64,000 nucleotides of DNA, from contig CM055902.1 of assembly GCA_029582155.1 (NCBI GenBank), positions 16,201,279-16,265,278 of the forward strand, in the 5' to 3' direction. The position numbers and the translations under genes are program-made. This DNA is from Panopea generosa (lineage: Eukaryota; Mollusca; Bivalvia; Adapedonta; Hiatellidae). The notes under the pieces are model-generated. The model did no database searches, was not told where the DNA came from, and saw only the letters and a list, made by a program, of their open reading frames with translations. Each line of letters opens with the position of its first letter. Positions within the stretch are counted from its first letter, which is position 1. Positions 1 through 11,607 of the stretch are shown here, one piece after another.

Positions 1-181
1 ACATGACACTGAGTGGCATTTTCTATTTTTCCCAATTGCAGATAATGCTGTTTGGTAAATCCCTTATTATAGAATTAGACATATATGTCAAACATAACAC
101 AGTGACAGCACCTTTTGACATCATTTACATAAACATATGTAAGATACTGGCCCTTAAGGCGTCATTTAACTTACCAGGACT

Positions 182-436
182 GCGGCGGTGGTCTAGTGGT
201 AGAGCGTCAGTCTTGAATGGGCGGAAGGTTCAATCCCCGGCCGGGACATACCGAATATTTGAAAATTGGTTTTGCAAGCTTTCTCGTTTAGCGCCCAGCA
301 TTTAGAGGATAGTTCTAGGTCTGGTTAACCCGGTGTAAGTATAAGAAGACTTGGTTAGTTATCCCACGGCGTGTCTGCGGCATGACACTCACGTGTGCAG
401 CACTTAGAATACTGTCTCATAAAGACACCGTTGCTA
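182..436 (+). mobile_element. SINE-A copy 1, tRNA-derived
   Basis: A tRNA-like head (182-247) has an A-box-like GGTCTAGTGGTAGAGC near 190 and a B-box-like GGTTCAATCCC at 227-237. These are the internal RNA polymerase III promoter elements. The body to about 436 contains GCAAGCTTTCTCGTTT and GGATAGTTCTAGGT and is shared with 17225-17470, which is how its extent was judged. It is not a functional tRNA gene: the body continues beyond the tRNA, and the cloverleaf is imperfect. Its presence at the start of both A and B says it predates that duplication. Confidence 0.75.
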
Positions 437-1327
437 TATGACTGAAACATTCCTGCAAGTGAAGTCATACACCATACAACAATAACATTAAGCTACCAAT
501 ATGCAATTTTTGCAAATCAGTTGATATAATAGATAATTCGAATATTATAAGTCAAGTGGTGTTCTTTTAAATAGCAAAGAATAAAATAGCTTTATACTGT
601 GCTGTTATGCGACCACTTGAGAACAGGTTGGGCGGGAGGGTGGAGCTAGGGCTACTTATATATCCAAAATACCCTCAATAACTCATATCAAGACTGCTTG
701 TATGGAATAACAATCAGCCCTGTATTCAAATTTTAACTAGAGACCCAAATTAGTTAAAATTATGTATTTTTTCAATGTCCGTTTTAGCAAATATTGTTCG
801 ATTTCTAAATTTAGCCAAATGTTACAAGCGTAATGTATCTTTACATCCTTAATATTTGTAACATTTGTCAATGTTAACCTAATAACTCAACAAACATCTG
901 ATTGTGTTCTTATGTATATAAAATATTGATTATCGTTGACGTTTAATGGAATTGCGCTTTAGCTTCACACGACCAATTCTACATGAATTATGCATCTTTT
1001 TTATCTTAAAACTCCAATCTTTTTTCTCTATAACTCATGACAATGTACCAGTTATAACGCCGAGATGTATATATGCTATATATTATTTAAAATGCATTTT
1101 TGCCTTCACATGCTTAAATGAGTTACTAGCTTTAGTTTATATCAATTTATTTTGGCTCGATTGCAATTTAAACTATAAGCTTAAGTGGGTGATCTATAAA
1201 ACTAGCCATGTGTGTTGTTTTTTTGTGTTTTTGTCCGATCGAACCTGATATTGAACCTTGACTTCTGTTGTGAGTGGCCAACATCCTATCCACTGCATTA
1301 TATCCCCGCTCTGTCTATCTCACAATC
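437..1327 (+). other. No gene seen; AT-rich Y-segment DNA
   Basis: Only short open frames occur. The flank 530-600 (AGAATAAAATAGCT) matches 17570-17610, and 985-1010 loosely matches 17810-17835, so this stretch belongs to the duplicated segment. The best open frame, at 946-1248, has no recognisable domain and is interrupted in the paralogous copy. Confidence 0.5.
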
Positions 1328-1638
1328 GGACCCGATTAGCTCAGCCGGTAGAGCGTCTGAATATCAATACAGGGATCGTGAGTTCGAATCCCGCCCGGCA
1401 ACAGTCTCTGTGATAAATGATATTGATATACGATATTGTGTCTTATTATCATTCGTCTCTCATCACTGATTCAAATGGGAAAGATTCCAGTTACTTGCGG
1501 AGCTGGGTTATGCTAGAGTATGGTTAACCTTTCAGTATACCAGGAAATAGTGGTTAGGTTAACTGATCGTCTGAAAGCCCTCGATGGCATAAAAATAACG
1601 CTAAATATTCAATCAAACAATCAATCAATCAATCAATC
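1328..1638 (+). mobile_element. SINE-B copy 1, tRNA-derived with AATC tail
   Basis: The head CCCGATTAGCTCAGCCGGTA (from 1331) is a near-canonical A box, and GAGTTCGAATCCC (about 1380-1392) a B box. The anticodon arm is degenerate and no isotype can be assigned. The body has TGGTTAGGTTAACTGATCGT and ends in an (AATC)n tail at 1609-1638, typical of a SINE 3' end. Two reverse-strand copies are at 26633-26908 and 45883-46174; alignment of the three fixed the ends. This copy lacks a counterpart in unit B, so it is likely a private insertion of unit A. Confidence 0.85.
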
Positions 1639-4600
1639 TCATAAGTTAGCTTTTAAAACACAAAGCCCCCAGGCACACACAAGAGCACAGACACAGTCAG
1701 TTATAGCAGATATATCCATATAAATATACACTTTATAATTAAATGTATGTAGCTGATACAAGCTGAGAATTAGTCCTTACCGTTTAATGTTTACTGTTTT
1801 CCGCAAAAAAAACCCAACAAAAACAACAACACCATTTTGTTAAAGCTGTTATCTAACAATAATTATGGACCCCTTACATATGTAAATTTGATGCGATTTT
1901 TCAAGTGCACAAACTTGTTACACGTGTTCTAAACTAGGACTGCGTTACATAATTGTACTGTTACGTAAAATCATAAGATATAAAAAACACATTATATAAC
2001 AACTTGAGTAGATTGCGTGAACAACTTCTGACACTATTGAGCAGTAACCAAATGTCCTAATCATACTTTGTTGAAGACACTAATTATTGCTATTGATTAT
2101 AAGAAGTTCTGCGATCACAGACATAAGGAAGCCTTGTGCTTTGACTCTAAGTTACACATATATCTGCACTGTAGTTTACTATAGCCTTGAACATGGACAC
2201 AAGTATGCCCAAGCGGCTTATATTTCAAAAGGAATCAGAGAGGTGACTATATAATTCAACTAAAATTATCTGATTTTGGAGTTTTGTCACCATTTTAAAA
2301 ACGTTGTCATACATAAAGCACATTTCAATCCCTGTAGGCGACACATTTAATAGCACTCTTTCCAAACTGTCATGGAAATGCTAGCGGTCTAGGTACGTTT
2401 TAGTCGTCTTTATGACATTAGAAAAGCATTAAGCCACCACGATATAACAATTATGCAATGCGTTTTAAATCGCTTTGCCCAAACTGACATTTTATGAAGT
2501 TAACACTGTATACGTAAGGAAACTTTAATGGTTTCTCAAATTAAAAAATAATCCCAAATGAAAGTGTTTATTTGGCCTTTGTTCACAGTTTTCCGAGTTA
2601 AATATTGTGATTTAATATACAATTGCGTGCGAGGTACTCTTATGGTTTCTTTTGTTTGAAATTTATTCAAATCGTTAGCGGCTTTCGAAATATAACTTTA
2701 AATGCAAAAATGTCACACACGACACAATTTCAAAATATCCCAATGAATCGGTTCTTGAACCAGTATATGGATACTTTTTGCCCGTTTTAAACACGCTATA
2801 ACCTTTCAAAAGATAAAAGCTATTGTCTAGTTAGGAAAAGTTCAATTATCTAAACTATTGCATTCCGTGCAGTTCTCCCTCGATGGTTACATTACATATT
2901 TTGTCTCATTACATACCCAAATATGACTATTATTAAGTACTGCACAAGAAAGAAAAGTTTTGCATAGGACTAGAAAGTATTAATAAACATGTTGTCAAGA
3001 CGGCGGCACGTGATCTTAAATGGTTATACGTCTTAGTACATGTTCATGCATTGCTTACACACTAATTTTAAAACCTATGAAGTCACCGCAAAAACTATTA
3101 ATCTTTTAGTTAGTGATCATAAAATTTATCATTTGACAATTATATGGTTCAAATTAAAAACCATTAGTCGAACTATTGGGTACATTTGGGATAAATAAAC
3201 ACAACAAAATACATAACAAGGACACTATATTAAATATGGTTGGTCTTTAAGGTTCACATAACAACAAACAAGTGGTATATTATGTGTTCCGGTTATGTGA
3301 TACTTTGCAAATATATTGAGTCAAAATCAAGTATTCCTGAATCTATCATTTGTAAACTATTTATAATATATAAAATGTGATCAATTCTATCTCGGGTGTT
3401 TGCACTTTTATTTATTTTGTAAACAAAGTGTTTGTAAGTTTCAATTTGAACACAAAAGGCACATAGATCCATCCACTTCCTCAAACAAAGGCAATTTCGG
3501 AAATACTGAAATCATCAATGCTATAAATGCTGTAGTTGGATGTGACTGTTTCTTGAAAGGAAATAATTAGAAAAATCATTTGAAATATTTTCAAAATCGG
3601 CAAACAAATTCCAACTGACCTGACGCAAGAGCGAATATCATTCCTCCGAATGGTCACGTGGCGTTGTTCTTCCAGTAAACATAATATGATGATTACTTAG
3701 AGATGGTTCGCTTGTCTAAGAAAAATGATTTTTAAACGAGTAAAGTGTATGCAATAAAACATTACTGACGAGTAACACTTGTGTTTTGTAGTTCAATAGA
3801 CTTAATATTACATTACCAGCACGGAAAAAAAGATTTGCGTTTAAATCGTATAAATCTAAATATATATATGGTAATTTATAAAATAATATTATTTTTATGT
3901 AAATTAAAAACAAACTTCCAGAAAAAATGTATATTTATACCTCATTATGTAGTTTGATGACTTCAAACCTTATTCAAAACCAAAATCGTAAGCAACTATT
4001 TGATTTATGAGGTATTTTCATATATTTTCTCTTTAACAAACTTTCAATTTTTTTTCTCACATTTTTTGGTACTATGTATTGAACATAAACATTTTAAATT
4101 GTTGAAAAACAGTATCATTGCGAATAAGGCCTTACATACTTAATGTTATAAGAACAGGCTTGTTTCACGAAAAATAACTGAAAATATAGCTGATTTGGAT
4201 GGCGAGAATGGAAACACGTGCTTGTAATAATTCTTGAAAAAACAACATTATTGTAAACATATTTTGACAAAAAAGTATTATATTATTTAGAAACAGAAAT
4301 TCTTAATACTTTTAATATAAAACTTTGTGTTTTTGTCTAAAACAAAAATAAAAAAAACAACATTTGATACTTTTATTCAAATATATTGTATGTGCAATTT
4401 TTGGATAATAGTTGCTTTTCGCATGTCATCTGAAGTTTTAAGAAAAAATAATATCGGAGATGTAGCTTTTAAATGATACAACCATAATAAAAGCTTAAAA
4501 ATAAATCTGTTTATCTTAAAATGTATATATATAAGTAGTGACAGCAGAGTTTACCGCCTCGGAATGGTCAGCAGATTGCAGCATTAACATAGTATTACGC

Positions 4601-5850
4601 TAAAGAATCGTGTTACAGACATATGACATGTCACTTCTACCATATAGTTATATTGTTTATATAAGCATAAAACTACTAGTATCTAAATTGATACTAACTA
4701 CTAGTATCTTTAAAAACGAACATTGTTTTAGACATACGTTTTCCCTTTTACTCTGGCTTAATCAACTGAAACATTTACTGTACCATAATCGATCAATGGA
4801 ATCCAATCCGTTATGCCCACTTTTCTACAATAAGTAGGAAAGAAACACACTTTTCGTAATAGTAATACTTTATCAAAAATACAAATAACTCAATGTTTGC
4901 CGAAGTTTATATTTTTAGCCGGGCTTAATGCAAAGACATATCGCTGCTAAAGGCTTTGCAGTGTTGATCATGCTGCACCAAATAAGCTAAGGCTAGAATA
5001 ATATCGAGTAAATTAGGAAGAATATTAGTACTCTCAAGCACTTTTATTAGAAAATCAAAATTTATCATCAAAATTTGCTATTTAAGTGCGTTTCATACCT
5101 TCTCTATGACTGGTATATTTTATGTCCATGGGATACTTAATTATATAGACAAAATATTGAGCTGAAACCATTTGCATCCAATTGTTCACTCTTATAATAT
5201 TTTCCATTTTCAGAACCAACCATCGTATATCTATCGGCATATTCCCTACGGAGTTACCAATTGTTGTATCCATTACTTTAACATCAGACTCTGAAAAACA
5301 GAATATTTAATAATTGATTCTTTAAAAAGCGTTGCAATGTGCAAATGTCATCTAGATGATGATGATAAACCATAAAATATTCAAAGCAAAACGTTATAGA
5401 GTTTTATTGCGCAATAATTGTTAAAACCACCACTTATTGCTCTCAATCGATTCGACATGTAAAGAGCATTGCATTTTCATTGCGATTAGGATATCGAACT
5501 AGTTATATTGTTTGAATAATATATGCATGTATACATCATATATATTATTTTACTTTAAACTGAAAGTGCAACGATATGTTTTATTATAGCTCATTTAGTA
5601 TCTTTGTTAAATTCGCAATACACGATCAATCAATAACCTTTATTACTTCCAGATAATATTGTATGGGCAAAATTTTATTTCAGTATTATCTATTCATTCT
5701 AACATTAACATAAATCTAATTGAATATACTGTAAAATAAAGGTCTTTTAACGTATCGATTTATTATCAAAATTCATATACTAAATATTAAATAGTACCAC
5801 ACATATCCTTTTGCACATCTATATATATTTTAATATAATTGCATTTTTAG
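1639..5850 (+). other. Y segment of unit A; no gene seen
   Basis: AT-rich DNA with no open frame above 75 codons and no recognised protein. It is, however, patterned: 2360-2395 (AAACTGTCATGGAAATGCTA) recurs at 17955-17985, 2750-2830 at 18430-18500, 3820-3930 at 19005-19100, 4180-4270 at 19480-19565, and 4540-4680 at 21965-22100. The block 5080-5400 occurs in three units. That block contains CATTTTCAG followed by a segment conserved in all three units, resembling a splice acceptor plus exon, but its reading frame is not kept (see findings). Confidence 0.55.
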
Positions 5851-5995
5851 GGGTGGGTGGGGGTCCAGTGGTACAGTATCTCCCAGGATAGAAGAGTCAC
5901 GGATTTAATCCTTTAGTAGGGCATGTTAAACGCATATGCTTAGTACTGAGTCTACCAAGATATACATTGGGCATTATATGTCTGGTTTGTCACAA
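5851..5995 (+). mobile_element. SINE-D-like remnant, copy 1
   Basis: GGGTCCAGTGGTACAGTATC (from 5861) resembles a tRNA A-box region and ACGGATTTAATCC a decayed B box. The 3' part ATGCTTAGTACTGAGTCTAC is shared with 23299-23450 in unit B at the corresponding place, so the insertion predates the A-B duplication. Unit C lacks it. Heavy decay makes the family assignment tentative. Confidence 0.5.
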
Positions 5996-7863
5996 CTTGT
6001 CAAGTTAAATACGATAAGTTTACTACAGTCTAACTCAAATTTGAGCATCAGGACGTGTAGATAAAAATGATAATATTTGATATGCAACCGCTGCGCAAAA
6101 ATACAACCATATATAATGGAGGAGATGATATCACAATCATAAAAAGCTGAAATATAACCTTGACCTTTAAACAATAATTATTAGAACAGAAGAGAGTTCC
6201 ATAAAACTAAATAATAATACTGACTATACGTAAATAGTGGATGTAATCACAGTTTGTATGGCAATCATACAATGCTGACACATTACATTGAACTCAAGAA
6301 AGAAACCGTATGTATTAAAAGGAAGACATCGGTCGAGCAACGGATCGAACCACAACCTCTCGCTTAAGCTGTCAACATTCTATCAATTACAGTACTGACG
6401 CCCTATTAAAAACACACAAAAAAGAAACACAAATGATATATTTTATATATTCAAGTAATATTAATATATTCAAACAAACACTCAACACAACAACACAAAC
6501 GTAAATGGGTGACTTTTCAACGGCAATGGTTGTGGTCTATTATACTTGTATACTATTTACGATGATTCGCTGCCGTAACACACAATACATGCTTAATTAA
6601 ATAGATAGTTATTTGCTTCGTTGTTCTAATGGTATCTAATGAAATTAAGAACAAATTTTACATAATGGTTTTTGTTAATGCTATAAAATATTCAGATATG
6701 ACAACAAACACAATTGGTTATTAGTTTAATTATGTGTCATATATCAATGATGGTCATGAAAACATCATATCTCTAGCTTAACAGTTTGTAGCAGTATATA
6801 TAATTTATTATTCGCTTTATAGGTTTTGGTTATACAGAAGCAAGCATGAAAATATTCAATACATTTGCTACAGTTGCAAAGCATTTGCGCACGTAAGACA
6901 ATCTATCTGTCGGCATAATTAGACAATATGGGTATAACATGCTAGTTTATGTTCAGGTGACTTCAAAAATAACGTCTTTGCTGCAAATTTGCCAAAACCG
7001 AATGCAAGTCTAAAGCGTATATACAATTACTTCTTATTTTTGCAATAGAATTCGTTCAATGTATATATAAAAATGTTATGCCATGCTTGTTGCTGATATA
7101 ACAATTTACCGGAAACATTTAACTACAGCAGTTCTGCTTTACATTTGTAAAATAACGATACAAGTATGCATACCACTCAGCTACAGAACATAAACCGCTC
7201 AAGTACCCCATATATGCACACCGTTCGCGCTCTATTCGCGCTCCGTTTGCATGCACTCAATTTAGTGCAGATAATTAAATGCACTCAAAAACGCAAGCAT
7301 CGCCCACGAGCAATGAAAACTGCATATTTAGTGTTCCGTGTTCGCTTCGTTCGTTCAGCGTTCTCTCAACGTTCAGTCAGCTCGGCCCCATTTATTTTGG
7401 TCGTTTCATCGTTCGTTGGTATTTGGGCAAGCTCATAATAGATAATTACTGTTTCGAATGCAAATATTTCATTACTGAGTACCTATACCTTTTTTTTATC
7501 TGTATCAATCATGAGCAATCAATAATATGTTTAAAACTTTTCTAGAAGATTCACTACCTTTAACTTTCTGGTCATAAGTTTATTGAATCACAAAGAGGAA
7601 AATAATGGTTGATTCTGTCGTTGTTGTTTATCATCTTTATGAGAAATTTGATAAGATCATGTAGATATGATCCGTTTTATTCGTCAATGTTTTGGCATAG
7701 CCTGATATTGGCCTATGGGGGACTTTATCGCCGGCTAAAATTTAGTAGTTGGTCAACAAACTTAAATCAAACAAAACAAGATACAAATGATAGACATATC
7801 AAACAATTTCAGAATTGAAAGGAAAAACCTTATGAAATGTCAAGCTGACACGTGCATATATCT
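5996..7863 (+). other. Y segment, distal part; no gene seen
   Basis: Apart from the SINE head at 6325-6405, this stretch has no recognised feature. 6110-6310 matches 23530-23640 of unit B (GGAGATGATATCA, GAACTCAAGAAAGAAA), and 6490-7110 matches 40610-41200 of unit C (CATTTGCGCACGTAAG against CATTTGCGATCGTAAG). A somewhat GC-richer piece at 7160-7440, with repeated CGTTCG words, is only partly present in C. Open frames there (7166-7438, 7279-7545) overlap in different frames and look accidental. Confidence 0.5.
6325..6405 (-). mobile_element. Decayed tRNA-like SINE head
   Basis: On the minus strand the order is AGAATGTTGACAGCTTAAGC, then GAGAGGTTGTGGTTCGATCC, the arrangement of the SINE-C head with a B box near 6340-6352. 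No clear SINE body follows. A remnant with GCATCGGTCGAGC lies at about 23687-23699 in unit B, so this too seems older than the duplication. Confidence 0.4.
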
Positions 7864-10239
7864 TTATTGGTGTGTTTATGACATAGACATACGTGTATAT
7901 TTTTTATGGTGCATTTATGACACAGACATACGAATATATCACTTATGGTGCGTTTATGACACAGACATACGAGTATATCACTAATAAAGCGTTTATGACA
8001 TAGACATACGAGTATATCATTAATAGTGCGTTTATGACACAGACATACGAGTATATATCTAATTGTGCATTTATGACACAGACATACGAGTATATCATTA
8101 ATAGTGCGTTTATGACACAGACATACGAGTATATATCTAATTGTGCATTTAAGACACAGATATACGAGTATATCAATAATGGTGCATTTATGACATAGAC
8201 ATACGAGTTTATCTCTAATGGTGCATTTATGACATAGGCATACGGGTATATCTCTAATGGTGCGTTTATGACACAGACATACGAGTATCTCTCTAATGGT
8301 GTGTTTATGTCACAGACATACGAGTATATCACTTATGGTGCGTTTATGACATAGACATGCGAGTATATCTCTAATGGTGCATTTATGACACAGACATACG
8401 AGTATATCATTAATAGTGCGTTTATGACACAGACATACGAGTATATATCTAATTGTGCATTTATGACACAGACATACGAGTAAATCAATAATGGTGCATT
8501 TATGACATAGACATACGAGTTTATCTCTAATGGTGCATTTATGACATAGGCATACGGGTATATCATTAATAGAGCGTTTATGACATAGACATACGAGTAT
8601 ATATCTAATTGTGCATTTATGACACAGACATACGAGTATATCATTAATAGTGCGTTTATGACACAGACATATGAGTATATATCTAATTGTGCATTTATGA
8701 CACAGACATACGAGTATATCATTAATAGTGCGTTTATGACACAGTAATACGAGTATATATCTAATTGTGCATTTATGACACAGACATACGAGTATATCAA
8801 TAATGGTGCATTTATGACATAGACATACGAGTTTATCTCTAATGGTGCATTTATGACATAGGCATACGGGTATATCTCTAATGGTGCGTGTATGACACAG
8901 ACATACGAGTATATCTCTAATGGTGCGTTTATGACACAGACATACGAGTATATCTCTAATTGTGCATTTATGACATAGACATACGAGTATATCACTAATG
9001 GTGCATTTATGACATATACATACGAGTATATCTCTAATGGTGCGTTTATGTCACAGACATATGAGTATGTCACTAATGGTGCGTTTATGATACAGTCATA
9101 CGAGTATATCTTAAATGATGCGTTTATGACATAGACATACGAGTATATTACTAATGGTGCGTTTATGACACAGACATACGAGTATATCACTAATGGTGCA
9201 TTTATGACATAGACATACGAGTATATCACTAATGGTGCGTTTATGACATAGACATACGAGTATATCACTAATGGTGCGTTTATGTCACAGACATATAAGT
9301 ATATAACTAATGGTGCGTTTATGACTCAAACATACGAGTATACCTTTAATGGTGCATTTATGACATAGACATACGGGTATATGAATTAGTGTGCATTTAT
9401 GACATAGACATACGAGTAAATCTCTAATGGTGCGTTTATAACACAGACATACGATTATATCTCTAATTGTGAATTTATGACACAGACATACGAGTATATC
9501 TCTAATTGTGCATTTATGACATAGACATACGAGTATATCCCTAATGGTGCATTTATGACATAGAGAAACGAGTATATCTCTAATAGTGTGTTTATGTCAC
9601 AGACATACGAGTATATCACTAATGGTGCGTTTATGTCACAGACGTATGAGTATATCACTAATGGTACGTTTATGACTCAGACATACGAGTATATCTATAA
9701 TGGTGCGTTTATGTCACAGACATACGAGTATATCACTAATGGTGCGTTTATGTCACAGACATACGAGTATATCACTAATGGTGCGTTTATGTCACAGACA
9801 TATTAGTATATCACTAATGGTGCGTTTATGACTCAGATATACGAGTATATCTTTAATAGTGCGTTTATGACATAGACATACGAGTATATCACTAATGGTG
9901 CATTTATGACATAGACACACGAGTTTATCTCTAATGGTGCATTTATGTCACAGACATATGAGTATATCACTAATGGTGCGTTTATGACACAGACATACGA
10001 GTTTATCTCTTATGGTGCGTTTATGACATAGACATACGAGTATATCTCTAATGGTGCGTTTATGACATAGGCATACGAGTTTATCACTAATGGTGTATTT
10101 ATGACACAGGCATGCGAATATATCACTAATGGTGCGTTTATGACACAGGCATACGGGTATGTCTCTAATGGTGCATTTATGACATAGAAATACGAATATA
10201 TCACTAATGGTGCCTTTATGATATAGACATACGATTATA
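7864..10239 (+). repeat. 39-bp minisatellite, about 61 copies
   Basis: Tandem repeat with a 39-bp unit built from GGTGCGTTTATGAC, an ACA(C/T)AGACATACGAGTATATC middle and an NCTAAT link. The length of about 2376 bp gives roughly 61 copies. A higher-order period is visible: the variant pair with GAGTTT followed by CATACGGG lies at 8205, 8517 and 8829, exactly 312 bp (8 units) apart, so blocks of eight units were copied together. Because 39 is a multiple of three and one minus-strand frame has few stops, long frames appear (8333-9268 minus, 311 codons of VIYSYVCVINAPL-type repeats). Start, codon and domain evidence is absent, so these are taken as by-products. The unit C counterpart (41897-42182) has about seven copies; unit B has none. 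Confidence 0.95.
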
Positions 10240-10980
10240 TAAAACAGACTTTCATACTTTCCTTTCACTATTTGTATCATACAATTACGAAATAAGATTT
10301 TGAGACAGAGTATTTATTATCAAATAAACACGTATGTCTGAAATATTTGGTAATGAACATGAACCATCAATATGTAGCCTTGGTGATACAGTTTGGTTTT
10401 TATACTGGTTTTTATAATGGTATTCGTCTTGTTATGATTGTTACTTTGGTTTTGCACATTCATCTAATTTATTAACTGACACGTGTTTTCTAAGTACTGA
10501 CTAAAACAGGACCATCGTTGAAATATCAAATAGAATCTGCATGTATATAACAGAGAAGTGTTTCTGTCATGAGGTCCAATCTAATAATTGTGTAAAAAAT
10601 CAAAGTCAGAATCACTTTCAAGGTTAATAAAACCATTTTTAGGTTTTGTTTATCCTTTCAATTAAATCTGAATTTGGATCTTTCATAATAAAACCACAAT
10701 TGGTTTGAAGCTTTATTCCAATGTGTATAATAATGTTTGATAAATAACATTAATGCGTTTCCATTATTATCGTTTCTAAAACGTTATTATGTTAAAGGAA
10801 ACAATCGTCACACCTCTCAACAATATGTATCTTTTAATTGTTTTTTGGTTTTATATTGTTTGAATCTACATTCGTGAAATATACATATATGCATTATTTA
10901 TTAACAGTACAGGATATCATTTTTTATTTCACCTCCCACTAGAAACTAGCGATGTCATTGGACAAGAGCAGTCACGTGGT
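10240..10980 (+). other. X segment, first half; no gene seen
   Basis: AT-rich DNA. 10500-10930 aligns with 37910-38400: shared words include ATCTGCATGTAT, GAGGTCCAATC (GTTATTAGGTCCAATC in the partner), CTATATTGTTT and ACAGTACA. The match breaks at about 10935, where the terminal-repeat element and LINE fragment are inserted in unit A. Confidence 0.5.
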
Positions 10981-11510
10981 GACCCCCTAAATTCCTATAG
11001 TGGGTCAGTTTGAAGACAATAGTGGACAAAATGGCCGCCATTATTCGATTCTTCTTTCAAAATCTTTTTTTTTATCCCAAAATCACGGAAATCACTAACA
11101 ATATTACAACTGTAAATTTTGTTTAGTTGGCATGTCTGTATTGACACGGCGAATGTGACAATAGTCAAGTACAACGCGAATGCATTCCCCTTGCCGACCT
11201 TGACCTGTCAAATTGTCGTCAGATGAAAACAGTTATAAAATGACTTCCAGATTAAGATTTGGAGAAACATCAGAATCAGAACAAGAAGAGAGACGTTTAA
11301 ACTTAAACCCGGGGAAGACTTTAAAGTCAGTAATAATATCAGTATTTTCTTTTGATTATTTAAATAACTATATTTTTAAAATGACTCCACCCCCAACCAC
11401 CACTTTAATAATGAAATGAAACAATATCAATTTTTTTTTTGCTCATGAAAGGTGGTCGATGAAATAAATCAGTTATTTGGTCTGTTACTGACCCACTACG
11501 GAAAGGGGGG
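10981..11510. mobile_element. Possible terminal-inverted-repeat element holding an exon-like stretch
   Basis: The left end has GACCCC...TATAGTGGGTCAGT (10981-11009); the right end carries its inverse, ACTGACCCACTACGG with a G run after it (11487-11510). The interval is absent from the paralogous X segment at 38.4 kb, consistent with an insertion. Inside are a GTCACGTGGTGAC E-box palindrome just at the left edge (10971-10983), GGCCGCCATTATT (11033-11045), TGACCTTGACC-like half-sites (11196-11207) and an open frame from an ATG at 11240. Terminal repeats are short and imperfect, and no target duplication was identified, so the element call is tentative. Confidence 0.4.
11240..11330 (+). CDS. Candidate first coding exon (unidentified)
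   Basis: From the ATG at 11240 the frame reads MTSRLRFGETSESEQEERR and continues to LNPGKTLK, a charged, plausible N-terminus, before low-complexity AT-rich sequence that looks intronic. A possible splice donor (AAA then GTCAGT) lies near 11324. The upstream 250 bp are less AT-rich than the surroundings and hold E-box, ATTGG and GGCCGCCAT motifs. I do not recognise the protein. It could be the first exon of a host gene, a gene fragment captured by the surrounding terminal-repeat element, or chance. No downstream exon could be joined to it. Confidence 0.25.
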
Positions 11511-11607
11511 GGGGGGGGGGGGGGGGGCAGGGTCTTAAATGGTACGTTTATGACATAGACCATAGACCCCATTTTTCCGTAGTGGGTCAGTAACAGACCA
11601 AATAGCT
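11471..11607. repeat. Near-perfect 34-bp palindrome with G23 loop
   Basis: Arms at 11471-11504 and 11574-11607 are inverse complements at 33 of 34 positions. The 69-bp loop holds a run of 23 G (11505-11527) followed by TGGTACGTTTATGACATAGA, a half-unit of the 39-bp minisatellite. The arms contain the same GTGGGTCAGT word as the left edge at 10996-11009. The right arm abuts the 5' truncation point of the LINE fragment. Confidence 0.85.

Noticed and set aside
946-1248. A 100-codon + strand gene
   Set aside because: Hydrophobic, AT-driven composition, no domain, and the paralogous stretch in unit B is not open.
8333-9268. A 311-codon repeat protein gene on the minus strand
   Set aside because: The unit length is a multiple of three and stop-poor in one frame, so the frame arises automatically; no start context, domain or conserved frame in the unit C copy.
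7864-10239. CRISPR-like array
   Set aside because: The repeats are directly adjacent 39-bp units with no unique spacers, in animal DNA; it is a minisatellite.
11212-11419. A 68-codon frame beginning MSSDENSYK
   Set aside because: The first codon is TTG; the first ATG is at 11240, and the end of the frame runs into AT-rich, intron-like sequence.
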